NCBI GenBank assembly: GCA_944472155.2
Contig: OX235272.1
Location: forward strand, 96,726,020-96,790,019
Direction: 5' to 3'
From: Trichobilharzia szidati
Lineage: Eukaryota > Platyhelminthes > Trematoda > Strigeidida > Schistosomatidae
DNA: 64,000 nucleotides
Shown here in pieces: positions 55,691-64,000 of this stretch; position 1 is the first letter of the stretch, and each line of letters opens with the position of its first letter. Below the pieces are notes generated by a model. That model did not search any database. It saw only the letters and a list, made by a program, of their open reading frames with translations, and was not told where the DNA came from. A program made the translations under genes and the position numbers.

Positions 55691-56589
55691 GATTAACCTT
55701 TGAGATTTTCATTCATGAAAATACAAATCCCGAAAAATTCTCAAACTATCAAAGTAAAAAAACTTATACTACAAAACAGTAACGAAGAAATCAGTAGTCT
55801 ACATAAAAACAATGATAAAAACGTCCATTACACTTATAATATTTTCAGTCGACGATAACCATCAAGAACCCTCAGGTAGTGATAGAGTGATGGGTAGAAT
55901 CGGCGTACGGAGTAGAATGTTGATCATCAGAAAGCAGACAGAAAAAGTGCCTAGAAGGAGAAGAAAAAGAAAGAAAATACATTTATCAACATACATAAGA
56001 AAAAACCAGCCCTTCAAATAAAAGCAAACAGTGAGTGAAACAATCAAAACAACAAACACAAAACAGAAGACAATCAACCGAGTGGTGTATCACTCAGTAA
56101 TGCATTTACAATTTAAAGAATAACTGCCCTACAATTACCAGTTAGTTAAAATGCAAAGCAAAACTTATGGGTGAAATGATCGTAGACAACTACAAAACGC
56201 ATTCTGGCCTATGGTTACATTGTCAAAGAACATTTCCTACACGAAATATATACACGTAAATAAATGATTTGCTCCTTTCGCTAAGCTTTTAGTGCTTCAC
56301 ATAGGTCAAGAGATTCCACATAAACTGATGACTACACATACTAGATCAAATATCTCAAAATCTCTAGTTTCAATACAGAACCACTTCATCATCATAGTGC
56401 TTCAGAGGACTAACACTTTGCTACTCTAAGTCTAATTTTATTTAGCCTGCTTACTTTCTGAGTTTGATAATTTCGACCACTGTCTTGAACAAGACGCTTT
56501 ACATTGTGTTTCACTAATTCGATCTTAGTGAACTGAACATATTAATTTTCAAGATTAAACACAAATCGAGTTCAGTTATAGCAACCATT

Positions 56590-56750
56590 GAAAATCAGGG
56601 TGTACTGAACAGCTGGTTAGTCCTAGTTGGTGACTCTTCAACAGTACGCATCCATGAGCCCACAGGTGGTCAAACTCAAAATCTTCGGGTGATGACGCCA
56701 GCCTGTTGATTATTCAGCAACTGGGACGAAATCCAATGACCCATAAATTC
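56590..56750 (-). repeat. hammerhead-ribozyme SINE remnant with tRNA-like head
   Basis: Minus strand: gcgtactg, TTGAAGA, gtcaccaactaggac, TAACC for GAAAC, agctgtt and cagtacaccctg. Confidence 0.6.
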
Positions 56751-56890
56751 TAATTTCGGTCAATATAGAGTTCAACTCGATGAACCCTGCTGGTCACGAC
56801 TTTCTATCAGAAATTCAACCACCAGTGTGCATTAGATCTATTTTATCAGTATACGAATTCACCTGTGTTTGACTAGCTCAAACCATAACT

Positions 56891-57077
56891 TATTTTATTT
56901 TGGTTACAGCTTGATGCCACACCGTATTTTCAGTACAAGTATGGGGTTTTCAGCATGGATATCGGTAGCCTAAATTTACACGCCGACCATAGATATCGGA
57001 TGTGCGTTGGCAGGGGATCGAACCTCGAACCATGTGCATGGTCGGCGAGAGTCCTAACCATCGTGCCACCGACGCAC
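56891..57077 (-). mobile_element. tRNA-derived SINE (family of 20900)
   Basis: Minus strand from gtgcgtcggtggcacgatgg (A box changed) through gaggttcgatcccctgcc (B box intact) to the gtaaccaaaataaaata tail. Body matches the 20900 copy. Confidence 0.75.
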
Positions 57078-57984
57078 GGTGAGTTCAAATCACATTTCAT
57101 TTAGTCAAGTAAGTAGCAGTGGCATGTATATGAAGTTTGACTCACACACACACTAATCGTATAAGAAGAAAGTGTCACTACCATCCAACTAAATAAAATA
57201 ATAAAACTAGAAGGAAGAATGACAGTGATATTCTTCTAACAGACAAATCAAATTTACTACATGTCTCAGTAGTTTTGCATAATTCTGTTGGACGGATATA
57301 ACAGATACTATTAAAATATATAAGTGACGCTCCTCCAACTTACATAACTGATTAGCTAACAAATGTCACAGATATATGATATTGACTCATAACCAGTAAA
57401 GAATTTTAATTATCGAATCACCCTGGGAAAATAGTTGCTATACATCTACAAATGAATGCATACACGTATCAATAGTGTTACATGTGATTACACGCTTCAA
57501 AACCACAGAAAAGTATAAAGGAAACATTCATTCAACTGATTTATGTATACTCGTAGGCAATTAATTATTGATAAGAAATTCACCTATCCGTAATAATAGG
57601 CAACACTATTTTCCTAAAGTTAATTTATTTAATAAGGGAGGTCTAACAGTTAGGGAATTCGAATTGAATACGATTTAATTATGAATTCTTCTTCTAGTTG
57701 ACTTATCATCGAAGTTGCATTTATACGATGAAAAAGATTTATCCATAACCGTATTTTTGCGAAATGTCTTTTGAAATGTTTTAATCACAAAAGTACACTT
57801 AAAGTGTATTGTAGAAGAGAATTTTTAAAACATTATCAGTCATAATAAGCGTCGCGACAATAGTTTTTAGATTACCCAGAAAATCATTAAAAGATAAACT
57901 ATCATATTCTTAGCAAAGACTAAATTTGAAATCTTATAAAAAGACTATTTCACACAGGTGTATCACATGTATTATTATAACATT
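57078..57984. other. no recognisable gene
   Basis: AT-rich; nothing recognised. Confidence 0.45.
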
Positions 57985-58345
57985 ATTGTTCCCCTGGGTT
58001 CCGAGTGGAACATAGGGCTTCAGCAACACACCTCCACTTTTCCTATTTTCTGCTGGATCCACGACTGCCCATAATCTCTCATTTCCTCCTCCTAGCACAA
58101 CCTCCTCCATGTCACCTTCGCACTGACGACCCACTCGTCGCTCCCCATTGGGATTCCACTCGGGCGATAGCCTGCGTTACACGCGACGGCCTCCACAACT
58201 TATGCCTGATCCATCTCCACTTTCTCCAACATATTTGTTGAGCGATCAGCTCCTCATTAGTTTTTTCCCAGAGTTTCTTGTTACTTATTCTTTCTAGCTG
58301 GTCAATTTCATCTTCAGTATCACATGAATAAGGGATAAACAATGA
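57985..58345 (-). pseudogene. RTE/SR2-like C-terminal remnant
   Basis: Minus frames read NEELIAQQICWRKWRWIRHK and, after a shift, GDMEEVVLGGGNERLWAVVD and LLKPYVPLG. This is the end of an RTE-like protein plus its 3' region; broken by at least one frameshift. Confidence 0.65.
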
Positions 58346-59640
58346 TACCCTCTACACCATACAAGCCATTCAACTAGGTTATGTCACTTCAAAGATGTGT
58401 TTGCTAGTAAGCCAACAAAGTGTGCCGCAAGGTAGATTGAACCATTTCGCCATAACTCTGATTTCATCTCAACTTCATTCAATCTATCGTATAATAAGGC
58501 CGATCCTTAGAATAACGATCAAAAAACTACAAGAAGTTCATCAGCGACCTACATCATGTAGAGAACGAATAAACATAAACGAATGTTTCATAGTCTATAT
58601 CACAAAAGTAAATTACAATTAAGCCTAGGATAGTCAAACCTTACAATGAGTAGTACATAACTATTCAGAAAGGGATTGAGAATCCAGTGACTTACGTGTT
58701 TTCAAAATCCTATCACTTATTTACCAGAACCAATATACAATTTCGATTGGACAATAGATAGTAAATAATGCCACTGTCTAGTTCTTCGTTTGGTGTAGAC
58801 TGAATTCTATCAGTCAAGTTTACAATGTGGCAACAAAACACGAAACCTAAGTTCAAAACTTCCTGTCGATCGCCTCCAACCAACCATCTAACAAAGTCAA
58901 TATAAATTAGTGAAAATCGCTTTCATCACATAATTAAATAAGATGAAATATGCTGTGATGTTTAATTTGATAGGTGGTAGGAAGCAAATTCCAACTCCCT
59001 TCGAAAAGTTAAATAAAATATGCTGGCTAAATCATCACTGGATAGATGTCTGGTAATTAATTTCAAATCCATAATATTATTATTCTACCGTTAAAATAAT
59101 CAACGAGAATAATACACATCATAGTACAGTAACAAAACAAACGAAACTGTAAACTACAGCTTATCAAGTTAGTAGAAACCTTTTTTGGAGTAATTAAATC
59201 TCAGAAGTAAGCTACTTGGCGCCATATTCCACTAGTCCAAAACACATGACAATTTAGTGTTTCTTCTAAATCCAAATATGTAATTACCTAACATCAGTTG
59301 CACTTAGAGGTGGTCCTATGCACACTGTAAACTAAATTAATATTCGGTATTTTACTTGTCATAAAGGTTTACAATAAATTCATTGCATCCTCTAATCTCC
59401 TCATATGAATACGGAGTCATAAATTAAACTAGTATTTAGGCTAAGAGAAGTGTAATTTGTGGTTGGAAATTTCTCACATCACAAATTTCGAACGAATTAA
59501 TCCTGCAACTGACTTCATTTATAGACGATTATAAAGGCCAATCTAGCTACTACACAAACCGACTATTTACAAACGTATATGTGTCTCAGGTGGCTAGTAA
59601 AGTAATGACTTAGATAAAATACTGAAGGTTTTTTCCTTGG
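58346..59640. other. no recognisable gene; dispersed repeat at 58765-58835
   Basis: Non-coding. The only recognised piece is the 'gactgaattctatcagtcaa' repeat shared with 31015. Confidence 0.4.
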
Positions 59641-59644
59641 AGGG

Positions 59645-59760
59645 GTTATCGGGTCAGTAATGCTGAACAGTCCCAAATAAGGACGAAACAGTTGCCCAGT
59701 ACTCCCTTATTTTTAATGGTTCTCTAACTGAGGTCAGTTCGTAATCAAACTTGATTTTGA
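59645..59760 (+). repeat. hammerhead-ribozyme SINE remnant
   Basis: CTGAACA at 59663-59669, gtcccaaataaggac, GAAAC at 59685-59689, agttgcc and cagtactcccttattttta. Confidence 0.65.
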
Positions 59761-59859
59761 TCAGATATCTGCAAATCAATACCAGAAAATTAATCTAGTG
59801 CTCACTACTAGTGACTTATTATACGATGAAATTGCCTGAATTTCTAGTGGGAAATCGTG

Positions 59860-60140
59860 ATCAGCGAGGTCGACCAGGTTGGGTATGAGGAAAAGTGCTC
59901 GTCAACGACGAAGGCTGGTGGTCGCTCTAAATGAAACAAATTGGCAGAAGTTAGAATTCATGGGGGAACATTGGATTGTGTTGCATTGGTTGGATGGCAT
60001 ACAAGCTCACCTCATGAGTTCGATCGCGGGTGTGATCATGGGTGAGTACTGATGAAGATACTCCAAGAAGGACGAGACAAACGTCCAGTACTTCCTGGTT
60101 TTCAAAGGTCCTCTAACTGAAGTCAGTTCATGACTAAACA
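59860..60140 (+). repeat. long hammerhead-ribozyme SINE copy
   Basis: An upstream body (gctggtggtcgctctaaatg, shared with 42430) precedes a tRNA-like head (ggttggatggcatacaagct...gagttcgatcgcggg). Then gagtactgatgaaga, a lost stem II, GAGAC for GAAAC, GTC and cagtacttcctggtttt. This is the longest copy in the window. Confidence 0.65.
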
Positions 60141-60399
60141 TAAAAAATGCTGACCTTAATGAGTTGTTTATTCAGTTCTTCATTAGATGACATGCTCTAG
60201 TGGTCACAATATTAACACTAATAGGATATGAGAAATAATATGGATGACTCATCGAGGTCACTGTAATTTTTTATTAAGAAGGAGCTATGTGAACTTCTAA
60301 TCAAATAGGGAAACAAACACACACACCATTGACTTAGAAATAAATATGAATCATGTTTAAGCCTTTTTTTCCTTTTCTCTCATTTATATTGAATTCATC

Positions 60400-63300
60400 A
60401 CGAAAATAATCGAATACAATATGAGAAGAATAATAGCTGGGTTAGAATAGAAAAATGGATAAAAACAGATTTCGTGGGTAAAAGAGGCCAGCAACATAAG
60501 ATGGACTGACAACCTAAATAATTTCACGTCGATACCCATACAAACACAGGTTTATTTAACATTCTCTACCAGAACTACTCATACAACTGCCACTTTCTAA
60601 ATCACCATAGTAATCAAAAGATAGTGTCAGGAATATATATTTAATACGTGCGTTGTATGAAAGCACAACAGCAATATTGCATCTTCCTTCCTTTCTCGCT
60701 CCTTGAGTTCTAAGGAGGATACGGATTCAGGTTATTTTGCAGTTTCAGTAGTAGTGGTATCATTTTGACGGGTTAAATAAATAAACTAAGCCAGATTTAA
60801 GAGTGCATCATTTGGGAGTCGAACCTACACCTCCAACTTGGTTGACGAGTATTCTATACCATTGAATCACTGACGCACGTATTTCCTCCTAGCATATTAT
60901 AATCAGCCGTTACAGTTTAACTTGTGTAACACAAATCATTTTAAGTGAGAACTACAACGATATCAGTTATCATATAGGAAGAATAAATGTAGTTTGCAAG
61001 CCAACCGCATGACAGGCATAATCTCTACGATAAGCTTAGTTCCCGCCACACACACACACACACACATACACAAAAGCTCACATACGAACCTCACTGAAAC
61101 ACACACAGCAGCTCAGACCTCAATAACCTCTAGTCTTTTTCAACGAATCAATATATACACATACATTTAGAAGTTAAAAGGGAATATTCACAAAATTAAT
61201 TTTATTTAATTTTTAGTTATCATCGTCGTCATCATCGTAATAATAATAATAACAATAATAGTGGAAGTAGAGGATTTGTAAAACAACACTGGCATTAGTG
61301 TTACTCAAAAACTGAAATAATAGGTAATAAAACGTAATAACTAGATATAATACATGAGGATTTTAAAAAATAACAAAAAAGAAAGAGGGAGTTGGGAGTG
61401 ATGGTGGGAGGGGGTGGCGGAAAATAAGAACTACAACGGTACAAGGCAAAGTAACAGTGGATTTACATGTGTGTGTGTGTGTGTATGTGTTGCTTACACA
61501 TATCTTTCAGCTGAACAATAAATACACTAACACACACATATATGTGTATACTGATGAATACAAATAGTAATAGAGGTAGGTAAAACAAAAATATTTGAAT
61601 TCATATTACAGACATAAATGTGTTGGATATTGAATTAGTTACTGAGTTAGTTTACTTAGTTAGTTATACGATAAAAAGCTGCCTGAATAAGAAAAAAGCT
61701 AAATACGGGAGAGGTAGAGAAACAACAATTCAGAGGCACACAAAGAGAGGTGATCCAAAGGTGAAAATAAGGGTAACAAGTAGGTAGGTGTGGTCGTCCC
61801 ATTCACAGTCATTTACTTAATATTAAATAAATACATGAATAAAAGTCCTAGGAAAAGAAAGGCGAATGAATATACAAACACACACACACACAACAGCTAG
61901 CCAGCCAAACAGTGTGAATGAGTGAAAGCGAAAACACTCTAAACTGACACGAAAAGAAAAGGTAGCAGTACAAGGAGAAAGAAACAATAGAGTAAGTCAA
62001 CTAACAAAAATGAAGAGAAATAAGTATGTACAATTAAATTCCTGAGTACTAAATTTGATTATCTTTCATTTATTGATGATATTATCTGAATAACAAAAGG
62101 AGCACAAAAAAAACAATGGAGAGAAAAGTCAACTGAATAGAAGTTGACAAAACAATGAAGTGTATTGACACAAAAATACAACTTACATAATTCACTCTCT
62201 GTATAAAACACAAATAATGGGGATAAAAATAAAGAAGAAGACAAAGGGGAGAAAATGTATTGACTTATTTTTGTTCTTGTTGTTTGTTTATTTCGCGTGT
62301 AAACCACCTGTTTTCAAACAGTATACGCAAAAATTTGAAATGGTCAAGGTAGAGAGAGAGAGAATTGATCGTTTCAACGTTGATGACATCATCATCATGG
62401 CCACACCAACAGCAACAACAGCACCTACATTTGTGACACAGAAAATGGAAATGAAACACCCACACACACATACGTTGAGATGAATATTTCACTTACATAT
62501 AAATAGTGTATAGACACATATATACAAGAAGATTGATAAATCCCGAGAAAAAATGCATTTAAGAGGTAACGGAAACAACATTTACACACAAAAGACGCTG
62601 AGTACACTTGTTGAATTGTAAGAAAGGAGAAAGAATAATCACATTGAATAGAATCAGTTCAGTAGTATACTTTCTACTTCACATTTACTCTCGACGAATG
62701 AGTATATATGTTGAGCGTTATTGGTACATAATATGCTAACATCTTATATTTTTATGTGTGTGGAAAATCTTAATCAAAAGACAGTGTTGGACAGCACACA
62801 AAACAGTAGTAAAAATGACACAAAAGAGAAGGCAACTACAAAAGGAGAAACAAATAAATAAAAGAACAACAATATGCACACACACACACAATACGATGTA
62901 ACTGAATGCAAGAATTACAGAGGTAGATAAAAATGATAAATGAAAGAAAATCAGAAAGATAATGTAAAACATACAGCATATACAACACTCTTTTGTTGCA
63001 GGATACTTCTCCACTTTACTAATAATCCCACAAACGTTAATTAGTCTACTCAGGATAATCAGGACTAGGAGGTGATGAGATTCATAACGGATCAATAAAA
63101 AGAAAGTTGACCGATGACAGCTCCAGAACAATAACAAAAAAACAGAGGTGAATGGGTAGTTGGGGAAGTTGTATGAATCAATCGCCTCACAGATAACAGA
63201 TACAATAACATCAAATTTTCTTTATCCAAAACAAGGTAACGATAGACTTTTATTGAACAATGATTGTCTTATAGTCGTAGAAGAAGGATAAGGGGGAGTT

Positions 63301-64000
63301 ACGCAGAGGGACAGCGACATGATAAACTAGTCAAAAAAATAGAAGCAGCTGTAAAAACATAATCTCCAGTGAGGATACTAATAGTAGACAGTGAGCAAAT
63401 TAATGAGTATGAGGTTATTCGACACTATATACCGCATACAGACACATACACAAAAAGATGAGATTGAGCAGCAATCTCTGCGTACAAACACCACAAACAA
63501 ACAAAAACTGAGGGGTTTAGAAAATATCAACAAAAATCCTACTACACAATTGCTAATATAAATGCAAACAACAATATGATTAGACAAATATCCTGTGCAT
63601 TAAAAGTAATTGGCTTTATGAAAATAATAACAACAGTACTAGGCATACATTTAATAATATGTATAGACTTGTGGGAAAAACAAGGAGTTTTCATTTTGTA
63701 TTTCACATTACAATCAGAAAACAAAATTAAGAGACTACTAGAAATTTTAAAAAAAAGAAAGAAAACTAAGAGGTCCTGAGTTTTGTTGAAAAGGAAAACT
63801 TTTCAAGATAACTAGAAGTGACTAACAAAACTGATATACAGTGTGCACACAAAAGCCGAGTGTTCTTCTGCTTCTCTAGAACACTTTTTTTAAGAGACAA
63901 CGGAAAAGACAATGAAATGCACTTATGTGTGTGTGTTTTATAAAGTTCAAAAGAAAAAACATACGAATACTTCTATAAATAAGAGAGGGAGAGATTAAAA
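60400..64000. other. purine-rich, microsatellite-rich region without supportable gene
   Basis: The + strand is strikingly A/G-rich over 3.6 kb, with CA runs (61048, 61880, 62880) and GT runs (61468). Minus-strand frames such as 63137-62736 are Phe/Cys/Ile-rich products of this bias and are not accepted. It could be a long UTR or intron of a minus-strand gene beyond the window. Confidence 0.45.
60790..60880 (-). repeat. tRNA-like SINE head, Gly-type
   Basis: Minus strand tgcgtcagtgattcaatggt atagaatactcg resembles the A-box half of a glycine tRNA, and ggtgtaggttcgactccc is a B box. A second family besides the 20900 one. Confidence 0.55.

Noticed and set aside
60049..60055. Intact hammerhead box CTGATGA
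   Set aside because: Aligned with the other copies it is the end of stem I (actg) plus ATGAAGA; stem II is lost and GAAAC is GAGAC.
61048..61480. CRISPR-like or regulatory repeat array
   Set aside because: These are simple CA/GT microsatellites without spacers.
62736..63137. 133-residue membrane-like protein on the minus strand
   Set aside because: It arises from the A/G-rich + strand and CA repeats; composition is Phe/Cys/Ile/Val without family motif, and neighbouring frames show the same bias.

Overview
The window looks like genomic DNA of a blood fluke (Schistosoma or a close relative). The reasons are 38- and 46-nt micro-introns in a 5' gene end, a probable trans-spliced two-gene unit, SINE-like repeats carrying decayed hammerhead-ribozyme cores of the Smalpha type, Penelope-like and RTE/CR1-like retroelements, and AT-rich intergenic DNA full of short repeats. 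The species call is inference; no search was run.

Only three host genes can be supported. On the + strand, TIMM8 (21830-22078, one coding exon) is followed 89 bp later by a mitochondrial thioredoxin of the TXN2 type (22168-25859, five coding exons). The second ATG directly follows a splice-acceptor-like ttttttcag, so the pair looks like an SL trans-spliced operon of two mitochondrial proteins. On the - strand, NFKBIL1 occupies 54665 down to 39113: five coding exons whose splice phases agree, 419 residues, with two degenerate ankyrin repeats and the conserved WHPD-containing C-terminus. Its introns are crowded with ribozyme SINEs, Penelope-like termini and decayed RTE pieces.

Most of the rest is mobile DNA. 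Positions 1-4100 hold decayed CR1-like endonuclease/RT pieces (-). At 8.5-13.4 kb lies a CR1-like copy (-) interrupted by a poly(A)-tailed RTE-like element (9147-12788) with an 8-bp target duplication; an inverted copy of the CR1 3' end lies at 14.75-15.36 kb. A second RTE-like element (26380-30156) has an uninterrupted EN-RT frame and a 12-bp duplication. A young LTR element (33141-36290, -) has 357-bp LTRs differing at one base and a 5-bp duplication. It keeps Gag, protease and the integrase core but has no reverse transcriptase or RNase H. Penelope-like GIY-YIG ends, N-terminal starts and palindromic head-to-head termini recur from 3 to 54 kb.

From 55 to 64 kb I see no supportable gene: ribozyme SINEs, tRNA-like SINEs, one RTE 3' remnant, then from about 60.4 kb a purine-rich, CA/GT-repeat-rich stretch. 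No rRNA, CRISPR or functional tRNA gene was recognised.
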